From assembly GCA_049889695.1 (NCBI GenBank), contig JBMHCX010000006.1, positions 62,001-126,000 of the forward strand: a DNA stretch of 64,000 bases, written 5' to 3'. Numbering within the stretch: position 1 is the first letter of the stretch; every line of letters starts with the position of its first letter. The DNA is from WTJH01 sp049889695. Lineage in GTDB: Bacteria; Bacteroidota; Bacteroidia; Flavobacteriales; Flavobacteriaceae. The notes under the pieces were generated by a model. That model made no database searches and had not been told where the DNA came from. It saw only the letters and a list, made by a program, of their open reading frames with translations. Position numbers and translations under genes: made by a program. Positions 52,813 to 62,749 of the stretch are shown here, piece after piece.

Positions 52813-55800
52813 ATGGCATCAGAAAAAAAATATTGGAAAAATATAGCGCAGTTAGACATGGAAAATGCTTCCCTACAAGCGCTAGAACAAAGGGAGTTTG
52901 CTGAAAAATTACCCGTCAATGAATCTCCTTCCGAACTAGAGGACGCCACAGCTACGAGTCGACGCGACTTCCTGAAGCTAGCCGGTTTTAGTACAGCAGC
53001 TGCAACTTTAGCGGCCTGTGAAGGACCCGTGATCAAGTCGGTTCCCTATGTAGTACAGCCAGAGCAAATTCGACCAGGGGTGGCTAACTATTATGCTACA
53101 GCCATTGCTGATGGTTTCGATTTTGCTTCTATCTTAATCAAAACACGTGAAGGGCGCCCAATCAAAGTAGAAAGCAATAAAGATGCAGCTGTTTTCGGTG
53201 GGGCTAACGCTCGCGTTCACGCATCGGTATTGTCGATGTACGACACCCAGCGTTTACAAGGGCCGAAAGCCAACGGCGCTGATATCAGTTGGGAGGATTT
53301 CAACACTCAGTTAAAAGCTCAGTTAGAAGCCCTTGCCGCTAGCAACAAGCGTGTGGTCCTGTTAACGCAGACCATGCCAAGTCCAACAACTGCGAATATC
53401 ATTCAGCAGTTTCAGGCCAAATACAGTAATGTAGAACACCTCGTTTATGATGCAGTACCTGCGAGTGCAGCATTAGAAGCTTTCGAAAATATTTATGGTC
53501 AACGTGCACTTGCAGATTACGATCTAAGCACTGCAAAAGCTATCGTTGCCTTAGGTGCCGATTTTCTTGGTGATTGGCAAGGAGGAGGATACGAAGCAGG
53601 TTATGCGAAGTCTCGAATCCCTGTCCAAGAAAATGGCAAAGCACAAATGTCATGGCACATGCAGGTGGAGTCGAATATGTCGCTTTCAGGAGCGAATGCC
53701 GACCGAAGAGTGCCCAGTACTCCAGCCGAACAACGAAATTTTTTAGCAGCCCTCTACAATACGCTTACTGGAAGCGCTGCACAGGTGGAGCTCCGCGAGG
53801 AACTTCAATCTGCTGTTGCAGCCGCAGCCAAGCAATTGAAAGCTCACGCTAAGCACGCTGTTGTGCTTTGTGGTTTAGAGGATGTAGCAGCACAAGAAGT
53901 TGCACTAGCCATTAACGCCTATTTAGAGTCTTCTTTAATCGATGTGAATGCCCCTCGATATATTCGCCAGGCAAAATCATCAGAAATCAATTCTTTCTTA
54001 GCAGATCTTAAAGCGGGAAAAATTGCTGGTGTCATCACTGCAGGAATCAATCCATTGTATACACTTGCAGACGCTACAGCGGTAGCTGATGCATTTGCAA
54101 AGGCAGAACTCTCCGTTGCTTTTAGTAGCAAGATGGATGAGACCGCCACCCAAGCACGCTATGTCGCGGCAACGCCACATTACTTGGAAGCTTGGGGAGA
54201 CTACGAATTTAAAGCGGGACATTACGCTTTAGCACAGCCAACTATACAACCGCTCTTCGATACTCGTCAGTTTCAAGATGTATTGTTGGATCTTATCGGT
54301 GCTGAAACCAATTATTACGATGCTATCCAAAACTATTGGGAATCTTCAATCCTCAATGGTGGATCTTGGAATCAGGCCTTGCACGATGGTTTCTACACAG
54401 TGACAGCTGCAGATGAAACCCAACAGCTACAGGCTCCTGATGTTACAGCACAATTAGCCTCCTTGTCTAGCCAGTCATCAGCTATGTCTTTGGTTTTATA
54501 TACCAAAACAGGAATGGGCGACGGCCAACAAGGAAATAACCCTTGGTTACAAGAATTTCCAGATCCGATAACGCGTGTATCTTGGGATAACTATCTGACT
54601 GTTTCACAGGCCGATGCGAACCGCTTAGGTCTAATGAACGAAAATACTTCCAATGGAGCCCTAAACGGAAGCTACGCTACCGTTCAGGTGGGCGACGCTA
54701 AGCTTACAGCGCCAGTCATTGTTCAACCGGGACAAGCAGTCGGAACTGTAGGGTTGGCCTTAGGTTATGGCGAGCGCCTTGGATTAAAGCCAGAAATGCA
54801 AGTAGGAGTCAATGCCTACACACTTTTTAAAGATTTCAACCCTGTCCAAAGCGTTGAAGTTGCAGTAGCAGAAGGAACACACGAATTTGCTTGTGTTCAA
54901 TTGCACAATACACTGATGGGACGGGGGGATATCGTTAAAGAAACGACGCTCGAAATCTTCAATACGAAAGATAAGGCTCACTGGAACACTATACCTGTTG
55001 TCTCTAAAAATCACATGGAAATGGAGGTTACTTCTCCAGAAGTTGACATGTGGCAGGAATTTGACCGGTCGATTGGGCACCATTTTAATCTTTCTATTGA
55101 CTTAAACGCTTGTACCGGTTGCGGTGCTTGTGTTATTGCTTGTCATGCAGAAAACAATGTACCGGTTGTTGGCAAGAGAGAAATTCGCAAATCTAGAGAT
55201 ATGCACTGGTTGCGAATCGATCGTTATTATTCCTCAGAAGCAACTTTCGAGGCAGATAACCAAACCAAAGATGATATCGCAGGGCTAGGGGATTCACTAA
55301 CTACCTTTGGACAAATGGAGCTTGCTTCAGCAAACCCACAGGTAGCCTTCCAGCCAGTGATGTGCCAACACTGTAATCATGCACCTTGTGAGACTGTATG
55401 TCCAGTAGCGGCTAGTTCTCACGGACGACAGGGGCAAAACCATATGGCCTATAACCGCTGTGTTGGAACGCGTTACTGCGCGAACAACTGTCCGTATAAA
55501 GTGCGTAGATTCAACTGGTTCTTGTACAATAAAAACGACGAATTTGATTTCCATATGAACAACGACCTCGGAAGAATGGTCCTCAACCCTGATGTGGTGG
55601 TCCGATCTCGAGGAGTTATGGAGAAATGTTCGATGTGTATTCAAATGACGCAAAAAACCATCTTAGACGCCAAATTAGAAGGTCGTCAAATCAAGGATGG
55701 TGAGTTCCAAACGGCATGTAGCAATGCTTGTGATGCTGGAGCAATGGTCTTTGGAGACATCAATGATAAAGAGAGTAGCGTTGCTGCCCTCAAAGCAGAT

Positions 55801-55884
55801 GACCGCATGTATCACCTCTTAGAACATATAGGGACTAAGCCAAACGTGATGTATCAGGTTAAAGTTCGAAATACAGAAGCATAA
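52813..55884 (+). CDS. actB: alternative complex III subunit B, Fe-S/molybdopterin-oxidoreductase-like
   Basis: This 1023-residue fusion has a variant twin-arginine region ATSRRDFLKLAGFS near residue 44-57. An N-terminal part resembles the large subunit of molybdopterin oxidoreductases, although in characterised complexes this part holds no cofactor. The C-terminal quarter is ferredoxin-like and binds several iron-sulfur clusters: CTGCGACVIAC (about 764), CQHCNHAPCETVC, CVGTRYCANNCPYK and CSMCIQ. It passes electrons from the quinol site in ActC to the hemes of ActA. Located between actA and actC. Confidence 0.95.
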   Translation: MASEKKYWKNIAQLDMENASLQALEQREFAEKLPVNESPSELEDATATSRRDFLKLAGFSTAAATLAACEGPVIKSVPYVVQPEQIRPGVANYYATAIADGFDFASILIKTREGRPIKVESNKDAAVFGGANARVHASVLSMYDTQRLQGPKANGADISWEDFNTQLKAQLEALAASNKRVVLLTQTMPSPTTANIIQQFQAKYSNVEHLVYDAVPASAALEAFENIYGQRALADYDLSTAKAIVALGADFLGDWQGGGYEAGYAKSRIPVQENGKAQMSWHMQVESNMSLSGANADRRVPSTPAEQRNFLAALYNTLTGSAAQVELREELQSAVAAAAKQLKAHAKHAVVLCGLEDVAAQEVALAINAYLESSLIDVNAPRYIRQAKSSEINSFLADLKAGKIAGVITAGINPLYTLADATAVADAFAKAELSVAFSSKMDETATQARYVAATPHYLEAWGDYEFKAGHYALAQPTIQPLFDTRQFQDVLLDLIGAETNYYDAIQNYWESSILNGGSWNQALHDGFYTVTAADETQQLQAPDVTAQLASLSSQSSAMSLVLYTKTGMGDGQQGNNPWLQEFPDPITRVSWDNYLTVSQADANRLGLMNENTSNGALNGSYATVQVGDAKLTAPVIVQPGQAVGTVGLALGYGERLGLKPEMQVGVNAYTLFKDFNPVQSVEVAVAEGTHEFACVQLHNTLMGRGDIVKETTLEIFNTKDKAHWNTIPVVSKNHMEMEVTSPEVDMWQEFDRSIGHHFNLSIDLNACTGCGACVIACHAENNVPVVGKREIRKSRDMHWLRIDRYYSSEATFEADNQTKDDIAGLGDSLTTFGQMELASANPQVAFQPVMCQHCNHAPCETVCPVAASSHGRQGQNHMAYNRCVGTRYCANNCPYKVRRFNWFLYNKNDEFDFHMNNDLGRMVLNPDVVVRSRGVMEKCSMCIQMTQKTILDAKLEGRQIKDGEFQTACSNACDAGAMVFGDINDKESSVAALKADDRMYHLLEHIGTKPNVMYQVKVRNTEA

Positions 55885-55904
55885 TACACAGTATAAATTA
55901 AATT

Positions 55905-57293
55905 ATGGCATCGCACTACGAAGCACCGATCCGAAAGCCCTTAGTAACAGGGAACAAAACGTATCATGATGTGACGGTTGATATTGCAGCTCCCGTAGAG
56001 GGAAAAGCGAATCGTCAATGGTGGATTGTTTTCGGGATCGCATTAACAGCTTTCTTATGGGGGCTGGGATGTATCATTTATACCGTTTCGACGGGAATTG
56101 GAACTTGGGGTCTAAACAAAACTGTTGGTTGGGCCTGGGATATTACCAACTTTGTCTGGTGGGTAGGAATTGGACACGCAGGAACATTGATCTCTGCGGT
56201 TCTCTTGTTATTCCGCCAAAAGTGGCGTATGGCGATTAACCGTTCTGCGGAAGCCATGACGATCTTTTCCGTCGTTCAGGCAGGTCTATTCCCGATTATT
56301 CACATGGGACGCCCATGGTTGGCCTATTGGGTACTACCCATTCCAAACGGTTTTGGCTCATTATGGGTGAACTTTAATTCTCCTTTATTGTGGGATGTAT
56401 TTGCCATCTCTACTTACCTATCGGTTTCATTAGTTTTCTGGTGGACAGGTCTCTTGCCAGATTTTGCTATGATTCGCGATCGCGCTGTTAAGCCCTTTCA
56501 GAAAAAAATCTATGGCTTGTTGAGCTTCGGATGGTCGGGTCGTGCTAAAGATTGGCAACGCTTTGAAGAGGTTTCTCTTGTGCTAGCCGGATTAGCGACA
56601 CCTCTGGTACTTTCTGTACACACCATCGTATCTTTTGACTTTGCCACGTCTGTTATCCCTGGATGGCACACAACTATTTTCCCCCCCTACTTTGTGGCTG
56701 GGGCTATTTTTTCCGGTTTCGCAATGGTAAATACCCTACTCATTATTATGCGTAAGGTGGTTAATATGGAAAACTACATCACCGTTCAGCATATAGAATT
56801 GATGAATATCGTCATCATGATTACCGGGTCTATCGTTGGGGTAGCCTATATCACGGAGTTATTTATTGCTTGGTATTCTGGAGTAGAATACGAGCAGTAC
56901 GCTTTCTTGAATCGTGCTACAGGACCTTATTGGTGGGCATACTGGTCGATGATGACTTGTAATGTATTCTCCCCACAATTTATGTGGTTTAAGAAATTGA
57001 GAACATCAATTATGTTCTCCTTCATTATCTCTATCGTCGTAAATATAGGGATGTGGTTCGAGCGTTTCGTGATCATCGTTACCTCTCTCCACAGAGATTA
57101 TCTGCCCTCTTCTTGGACAATGTTCTCTCCTACATTTGTGGACATCGGGATTTTCATTGGAACCATAGGATTCTTCTTTGTATTATTCCTTCTTTATGCG
57201 CGTACATTCCCCGTTATTGCGCAGGCTGAAGTAAAAACCATTCTGAAATCCTCTGGAGATAATTATAAAAAAATAAGAGAAGCTCATGAGTAG
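55905..57293 (+). CDS. actC: alternative complex III subunit C, NrfD/PsrC-like quinol-binding membrane protein
   Basis: This 462-residue integral membrane protein has about 10 membrane segments (for example VFGIALTAFLWGLGCIIY and TLISAVLLLFRQKW) and the NrfD-family motif VWWVGIGHAGTLISAVL with a conserved His. It is the main quinol-oxidising subunit. Its 3' end overlaps actD by 8 nt, consistent with coupled translation. Confidence 0.94.
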   Translation: MASHYEAPIRKPLVTGNKTYHDVTVDIAAPVEGKANRQWWIVFGIALTAFLWGLGCIIYTVSTGIGTWGLNKTVGWAWDITNFVWWVGIGHAGTLISAVLLLFRQKWRMAINRSAEAMTIFSVVQAGLFPIIHMGRPWLAYWVLPIPNGFGSLWVNFNSPLLWDVFAISTYLSVSLVFWWTGLLPDFAMIRDRAVKPFQKKIYGLLSFGWSGRAKDWQRFEEVSLVLAGLATPLVLSVHTIVSFDFATSVIPGWHTTIFPPYFVAGAIFSGFAMVNTLLIIMRKVVNMENYITVQHIELMNIVIMITGSIVGVAYITELFIAWYSGVEYEQYAFLNRATGPYWWAYWSMMTCNVFSPQFMWFKKLRTSIMFSFIISIVVNIGMWFERFVIIVTSLHRDYLPSSWTMFSPTFVDIGIFIGTIGFFFVLFLLYARTFPVIAQAEVKTILKSSGDNYKKIREAHE

Positions 57294-57807
57294 TCAAGTT
57301 TTACACGCTCTTTATGATGATGATGATGTGCTATTAAAGGCCGTTAAAGAAGTTCGTGCTGAGAAACATCATATCGAAGAAGTTTATACGCCTTTCCCTG
57401 TACACGGGCTCGACCATGCGATGGGATTAGCCGAAACTCGTATTGCCATCATGGCATTTATCTACGGGATCATTGGTTTCTCTGTGGCAGTAACCATGAT
57501 AAACTTTATCATGATTGTCGATTGGCCACAAAACATCGGTGGAAAGCCAAGTTTTTCTTTTTTAGAAAACCTACCCGCTTTTGTTCCCGTTATGTTTGAG
57601 ATGACTGTCTTCTTTGCAGCTCACTTAATGGTAATCACATTTTATTTGAGAAGTCGACTGTGGCCATTTAAAGAAGCAGAAAATCCCAATCCCTTAACAA
57701 CAGATGATAAGTTCCTGATGGAAGTTGCTGTTGGGAAAGATGTGGATGCACTTAAAGATTTATTAAAAAAGACTGGGGCTATAGAAGTGAGCCTTCACGA
57801 AAAATAG
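57286..57807 (+). CDS. actD: alternative complex III subunit D (DUF3341)
   Basis: This 173-residue membrane protein has two segments (IAIMAFIYGIIGFSVAVTMIN and FVPVMFEMTVFFAAHLMVITFYL) flanking a short loop, with cytoplasmic ends. The N-terminal part has LHALYDDDDVLLKAVKEVR, the DUF3341 opening. It has no redox centre and serves assembly or stability of the complex. Overlaps actC; actE begins 6 nt after. Confidence 0.93.
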   Translation: MSSQVLHALYDDDDVLLKAVKEVRAEKHHIEEVYTPFPVHGLDHAMGLAETRIAIMAFIYGIIGFSVAVTMINFIMIVDWPQNIGGKPSFSFLENLPAFVPVMFEMTVFFAAHLMVITFYLRSRLWPFKEAENPNPLTTDDKFLMEVAVGKDVDALKDLLKKTGAIEVSLHEK

Positions 57808-57813
57808 GAACAG

Positions 57814-58365
57814 ATGAATAAATTTCTCCTTTTTGGATCGTTGTTGATGCTAGGTGTTTCAGTGACCTCATGTTTTGATCCTTCTCGACCAAACTATCAG
57901 TATTTTCCAAATATGTATGAGCCCGTAGGCTATGAAACCTATGCAGATTCCGATGCTTTTGCCAATGGGATTGAGGCGCAAATTCCCGTAGCTGGATCTA
58001 TCGCTCGCGGATGGCAGCCCTACGATTATCCCGACACCAATGAAGGATATGAAGCAGCTAAAGCAGCATTGATTTCCCCGCTGGATGTTTCAGAACAAAA
58101 TGCTGCTGCAGGAAAAGAATTATACGGAATTTACTGTGCTGTTTGTCACGGTAAAAAAGGTGATGGCCAGGGAATCCTGATGACTCGTGAGAAGTTTTTA
58201 GGTGTACCGAGTTATGCAGATCGAGAAATTACTCCCGGAAGTATATATCACGTACTGATGTACGGAAAAAATGCGATGGGATCTCACGCCGGACAAGTAA
58301 ACGCCAAAGAACGTTGGCAAATTGCACAACACGTAATGGAACTACGTGGAAAATTGATCAAATAA
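57814..58365 (+). CDS. actE: alternative complex III subunit E, mono-heme cytochrome c lipoprotein
   Basis: This 183-residue lipoprotein (Cys20 after LLMLGVSVTS) carries one heme-binding CAVCH motif at 108-112 and an axial Met in YGKNAMGSH. In characterised complexes this subunit receives electrons from ActA and may hand them to the oxidase. It lies between actD and actF. Confidence 0.93.
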   Translation: MNKFLLFGSLLMLGVSVTSCFDPSRPNYQYFPNMYEPVGYETYADSDAFANGIEAQIPVAGSIARGWQPYDYPDTNEGYEAAKAALISPLDVSEQNAAAGKELYGIYCAVCHGKKGDGQGILMTREKFLGVPSYADREITPGSIYHVLMYGKNAMGSHAGQVNAKERWQIAQHVMELRGKLIK

Positions 58366-58382
58366 TTTGAAGGAAGCCTAAG

Positions 58383-59753
58383 ATGAATTATACCTTTCCT
58401 GCTCGTTTAAAGATTTTTAGCATCGTATTGATGGCTGTTGGTTTTGTTGGACTCGCCTATGGTTTTTTGGCAGCTCCAGCTACTGTAGCCGAAGCTCAAG
58501 CGATGGTTGCGGATGCTCACCATGGAGGACATGGAGAGGAGTCCGCTCATGATACACATGCTGCGGACGGTCAGCATGCTACTGAACACGAAGAACATCA
58601 TGCCGATGATCATGCGGTAGCAGAAGCTGCTCATGAAGAAGGCCATGACGACCACGGTGAACACCTTTTGCACCAACTTCAGAATAGACCTTGGGCTGCA
58701 CTCTATGTAGCTGCCTTTTTCTTTATGATGATCCCCCTTGGTGTATTGGCTTTTTACGCCATTAATAGAGCCGCTCAAGCTGGGTGGTCTATAGTGCTCT
58801 TTAGGGTTATGGAGGGAATTACGGCCTATTTGGTGCCAGGTGCCCTCATCGTTTTTGTTATTCTGGTCCTTTCAGGCTTGCATTTCAACCATATGTTTAT
58901 CTGGATGGATGCCGATGTTGTAGCACACGACCCACTCATTCAAGGCAAAACATCTTATTTGAATGTTCCTTTCTTCTTAGGACGTGCCTTATTCTTTATT
59001 GGTGGATGGGGACTTTACCGTTATTTTTCACGCAAATTCTCCTTGGCTCAAGATCAAGCAACGGATGCCTCTTATCACAAGAAAAACTTCCGTATTTCTG
59101 CTGCATTCTTGGTATTTTATATCGTAACAGAATCTATTATGTCTTGGGATTGGGTGATGTCTATCGATCCTCACTGGTTCAGTACCCTTTTTGGATGGTA
59201 TGTTTTCGCCAGTATGTTTGTGACCGGAATTACAACCATAGCACTGATTACCATCTATCTCAAATCTAAAGGGTATCTGGATTTTGTCAATCACAATCAT
59301 ATTCACGATCTCGGGAAGTTTATGTTCGGGATTAGTGTCTTTTGGACCTATCTGTGGTTTTCACAATTCATGTTGATTTGGTATTCAAATATTCCTGAGG
59401 AAGTGACCTATTTTATTACCCGTATTGAGGACTACAATCTACCTTTCTTTGGGATGATAGCCATGAACTTTATCTTCCCATTGCTCATCCTTATGAATAG
59501 CGATTACAAGCGTACGAATTACTTTATTGTGATGGCAGGTATCGTTATTGTTCTTGGCCACTACCTAGATATTTTCAATATGATTATGCCATCTGCTGTG
59601 GGCGACCAATGGTTTATTGGCATCCCTGAAGTAGGCGGATTCCTATTCTTCTTAGGACTGTTTTTATTCGTAGTCTTTAAGGAATTAACCAAAGCACCAC
59701 TCCTCGCAAGTGGAGACCCATATATCGAAGAAAGTAAGCGATTTGTGTATTAA
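58383..59753 (+). CDS. actF: alternative complex III subunit F, membrane protein with His-rich loop
   Basis: This 456-residue NrfD-like membrane protein has about 10 membrane segments and is the second quinone-site-type subunit. Between the first segment (to about residue 30) and the second (about 98) lies a stretch exceptionally rich in His, Glu and Asp (for example HHGGHGEES, HEEHHADDH, HDDHGEH). Such a loop could bind zinc or copper; I do not know it as a general feature of ActF. It follows actE by 17 nt and precedes coxB by 19 nt. Confidence 0.93.
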   Translation: MNYTFPARLKIFSIVLMAVGFVGLAYGFLAAPATVAEAQAMVADAHHGGHGEESAHDTHAADGQHATEHEEHHADDHAVAEAAHEEGHDDHGEHLLHQLQNRPWAALYVAAFFFMMIPLGVLAFYAINRAAQAGWSIVLFRVMEGITAYLVPGALIVFVILVLSGLHFNHMFIWMDADVVAHDPLIQGKTSYLNVPFFLGRALFFIGGWGLYRYFSRKFSLAQDQATDASYHKKNFRISAAFLVFYIVTESIMSWDWVMSIDPHWFSTLFGWYVFASMFVTGITTIALITIYLKSKGYLDFVNHNHIHDLGKFMFGISVFWTYLWFSQFMLIWYSNIPEEVTYFITRIEDYNLPFFGMIAMNFIFPLLILMNSDYKRTNYFIVMAGIVIVLGHYLDIFNMIMPSAVGDQWFIGIPEVGGFLFFLGLFLFVVFKELTKAPLLASGDPYIEESKRFVY

Positions 59754-59772
59754 TATTTCAAAACAAGCTTAA

Positions 59773-60837
59773 ATGACGTCAGCACTATTTTTTATTGTTC
59801 TTTTATTGATTGCCGTTTCTATCTGGCAGATCACCAAAATCTTTGAACTATCGCAGGGGCAAAAGCAACCGACACAAATAGCGGATGATAAGGACAACGA
59901 TTGGAATGGAAAGTTAATGTTTGCTTTCCTGATCTTTATCTACGGGATTACCATTTTCTCCTTCTGGGCCTATGGCGATGTTTTACTCCCCGTAGCTGCA
60001 TCGGAACACGGTTCTGATTATGACAGCCTTATGTTGATCTCCTTTGTGATCATCTTTATCGTTCAGACTATTACTCAAGCGTTGCTTCACTACTTCTCCT
60101 ACAAGTATCGAGGAGAGAAAGGGAAAAAGGCACTTTTCTATGCTGATAATAATACCTTGGAAGCCATCTGGACAATTATTCCTGTGATTACTCTTGCAGG
60201 TTTAATCTTGTATGGTCTCTACACTTGGACGGCCATCATGAATATTGAAGAGAATGAAGATGCATTGGTCGTAGAATTATATGCACAGCAGTTCAACTGG
60301 AAAGCTCGTTATGCCGGGGCTGATGGTGTATTGGGAGACGCTAATGTTCGTTTTTTACAAGATTTCGATGGTAAAAATCTGGTGGGAATCGATGCCACAG
60401 ATCCTAACGGTCTAGACGATATAGTTGTACAAGAACTTCACTTACCGGTAGGTAGAGAAGTGATCTTTAAAATGCGTTCTCAGGATGTATTGCATTCGGC
60501 ATACATGCCGCATTTCCGTGCACAAATGAATTGTGTTCCAGGAATGATCACAGAGTTTGCTTTTACACCAAACAGAACCACTGAAGAAATGCGCCAGACA
60601 CCAGAAATGGTTGCCAAAGTCAAAAAAATTAATAAGATTCGCGCAGCAAATAGCAAGGAACTTATCGCTAAAGGGGAAGAGCCTTTAGAGCCTTACGTAT
60701 TCGATTATTTATTACTTTGCAATAAAATTTGTGGGGCATCACACTACAATATGCAAATGAAGATTGTTGTGGAATCAGAAGAGGAATATGAAAAGTGGAT
60801 CAAAAATCAACAGACTTTTGCCCAAGTTATTCAATAA
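59773..60837 (+). CDS. coxB: cytochrome c oxidase subunit II
   Basis: This 354-residue subunit has an N-terminal segment followed by two more membrane helices and a periplasmic cupredoxin domain. The CuA site is complete: a His upstream in LHSAYMPHFRAQMNCVPGM-type region (about 237-258) and CNKICGASHYNM with Cys316, Cys320, His324 and Met327. No cytochrome c domain is fused, so it is aa3- rather than caa3-type. It forms one unit with coxA; genes for subunits III and IV are not here. Confidence 0.95.
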   Translation: MTSALFFIVLLLIAVSIWQITKIFELSQGQKQPTQIADDKDNDWNGKLMFAFLIFIYGITIFSFWAYGDVLLPVAASEHGSDYDSLMLISFVIIFIVQTITQALLHYFSYKYRGEKGKKALFYADNNTLEAIWTIIPVITLAGLILYGLYTWTAIMNIEENEDALVVELYAQQFNWKARYAGADGVLGDANVRFLQDFDGKNLVGIDATDPNGLDDIVVQELHLPVGREVIFKMRSQDVLHSAYMPHFRAQMNCVPGMITEFAFTPNRTTEEMRQTPEMVAKVKKINKIRAANSKELIAKGEEPLEPYVFDYLLLCNKICGASHYNMQMKIVVESEEEYEKWIKNQQTFAQVIQ

Positions 60838-60858
60838 AAAAAATTTAACACTATAGAT

Positions 60859-62649
60859 ATGTCAACAGTAGCAGCGCACGCACACGAAGAGGATCACGGA
60901 CATCATCACAAGGAAACTTTTGTCACAAAGTACATTTTTAGCCAAGACCATAAAATGATTGCTAAACAGTACCTGATTACAGGGCTGTTTATGGGAATTA
61001 TCGGTATTGCCATGTCTTTGTTATTTCGTTTACAACTGGCTTGGCCAGAACAGCCTTTTGGAATTTTTGAAGTTCTTTTAGGAAAATGGGCTCCAGATGG
61101 AGTAATGGACCCTAATGTTTACTTAGCCTTGGTTACCATCCACGGGACCATCATGGTATTCTTTGTCCTTACAGCAGGTCTGAGTGGTACTTTTAGTAAC
61201 CTACTGATTCCACTGCAAATTGGTGCACGCGACATGGCATCAGGACTCTTAAACATGATTTCCTTCTGGTTGTTTTTCCTTTCCAGTGCCATTATGGTCA
61301 TGTCTCTTTTTGTTGAGGCCGGACCGGCAGCCGCAGGTTGGACCATCTATCCCCCATTAAGTGCCATTCCACAAGCACAACCAGGATCGGGTATGGGAAT
61401 GACTCTTTGGTTAGTTTCCATGGCAATTTTCATTGCTTCCTCCTTACTTGGATCGTTGAACTATATCGTTACTGTTCTTAACCTAAGAACAAAAGGGATG
61501 ACGATGACTCGCTTACCGCTCACGATTTGGGCATTCTTCGTTACAGCTATCATCGGTGTTGTTTCTTTCCCTGTATTACTTTCTGCAGCCTTGTTGCTGA
61601 TTATGGATCGTAGCTTTGGAACATCTTTCTTCCTTTCAGATATTTTTATCCAGGGAGAAGTACTACACTACCAAGGAGGATCACCAGTTTTATATGAGCA
61701 CTTATTCTGGTTCCTAGGTCACCCAGAGGTATATATTGTCTTATTACCTGCACTTGGAATAACCTCTGAAATTATCGCTACTAATGCGCGGAAGCCGATC
61801 TTCGGATATCGTGCCATGGTCGCTTCTATACTTGCCATTGCTTTTCTTTCGACGATCGTATGGGGGCACCACATGTTTATTTCTGGAATGAATCCTTTCT
61901 TAGGGTCAGTATTTACCTTTACGACCCTATTGATTGCAATTCCTTCTGCCGTTAAAGCCTTCAACTACATCACTACCCTTTGGAAGGGTAACTTACAGCT
62001 CAATCCGGCTATGTTGTTTTCGATTGGTCTGGTATCTACTTTTATCACGGGTGGACTCACAGGGATAATTCTTGGTGACAGTACTTTAGATATCAATGTA
62101 CACGATACTTATTTTGTTGTTGCTCATTTCCACTTAGTTATGGGTATTTCCGCTCTCTACGGATTATTTGCTGGAGTATATCATTGGTTCCCTAAGATGT
62201 TCGGTCGTATGATGAACAAAAACTTAGGATATGTCCACTTCTGGATTACAGCGATTGCTGCTTATGGTGTCTTCTTCCCGATGCACTTCATCGGTATGGC
62301 AGGACTTCCCCGCCGATACTACACCAATACGGCCTTTCCTTATTTTGATGATTTGGCGGATATCAATGTTTTAATCACTGTTTTTGCGTTGATCGCTGGA
62401 GCGGCTCAAATTGTATTCCTGTACAATTTCATTCACAGTATGTTCTACGGTCGTAAAGCAGAACAAAACCCTTGGCGTTCAAACACTTTAGAGTGGACAG
62501 CCCCTGTAGAGCACATGCACGGCAACTGGCCAGGAGAAATCCCACATGTATATCGTTGGGCTTATGACTATTCTAAACCCGGTCAGGCCGACGACTTTGT
62601 TCCGCAAAACGTTCCTTTACAAGAAGGAGAAGAGGAGCTTCAACATTAA
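60859..62649 (+). CDS. coxA: cytochrome c oxidase subunit I
   Basis: This 596-residue heme-copper oxidase subunit has 12 membrane helices. Heme and CuB ligands appear as HGTIMVFFV (low-spin heme His), GHPEVYIVLLPALG (about 286, His and the cross-linked Tyr), WGHHMF (about 334, two CuB His) and VAHFHLVMG (heme His). The N-terminus is His-rich (AAHAHEEDHGHHHKE). It ends the act-cox operon; a terminator follows 23 nt after the stop. Confidence 0.97.
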   Translation: MSTVAAHAHEEDHGHHHKETFVTKYIFSQDHKMIAKQYLITGLFMGIIGIAMSLLFRLQLAWPEQPFGIFEVLLGKWAPDGVMDPNVYLALVTIHGTIMVFFVLTAGLSGTFSNLLIPLQIGARDMASGLLNMISFWLFFLSSAIMVMSLFVEAGPAAAGWTIYPPLSAIPQAQPGSGMGMTLWLVSMAIFIASSLLGSLNYIVTVLNLRTKGMTMTRLPLTIWAFFVTAIIGVVSFPVLLSAALLLIMDRSFGTSFFLSDIFIQGEVLHYQGGSPVLYEHLFWFLGHPEVYIVLLPALGITSEIIATNARKPIFGYRAMVASILAIAFLSTIVWGHHMFISGMNPFLGSVFTFTTLLIAIPSAVKAFNYITTLWKGNLQLNPAMLFSIGLVSTFITGGLTGIILGDSTLDINVHDTYFVVAHFHLVMGISALYGLFAGVYHWFPKMFGRMMNKNLGYVHFWITAIAAYGVFFPMHFIGMAGLPRRYYTNTAFPYFDDLADINVLITVFALIAGAAQIVFLYNFIHSMFYGRKAEQNPWRSNTLEWTAPVEHMHGNWPGEIPHVYRWAYDYSKPGQADDFVPQNVPLQEGEEELQH

Positions 62650-62671
62650 TCTCTTCTACCATATTATAGAC

Positions 62672-62698
62672 AAGCGGCCTTCGGGTCGCTTTTTTTTT
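62672..62698 (+). terminator. Rho-independent terminator after coxA
   Basis: AGCGGCC-TTCG-GGTCGCT forms a GC-rich hairpin with a TTCG tetraloop and is followed by a run of eight or more T. Confidence 0.85.
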
Positions 62699-62749
62699 AG
62701 GTTCATTTAGTGTTTTTCGAACTAAGCCTTTAAGTGTATCTTTGGAAGG

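Noticed and set aside
59773..60837. caa3-type oxidase
   Set aside because: Subunit II has no C-terminal CxxCH cytochrome domain.
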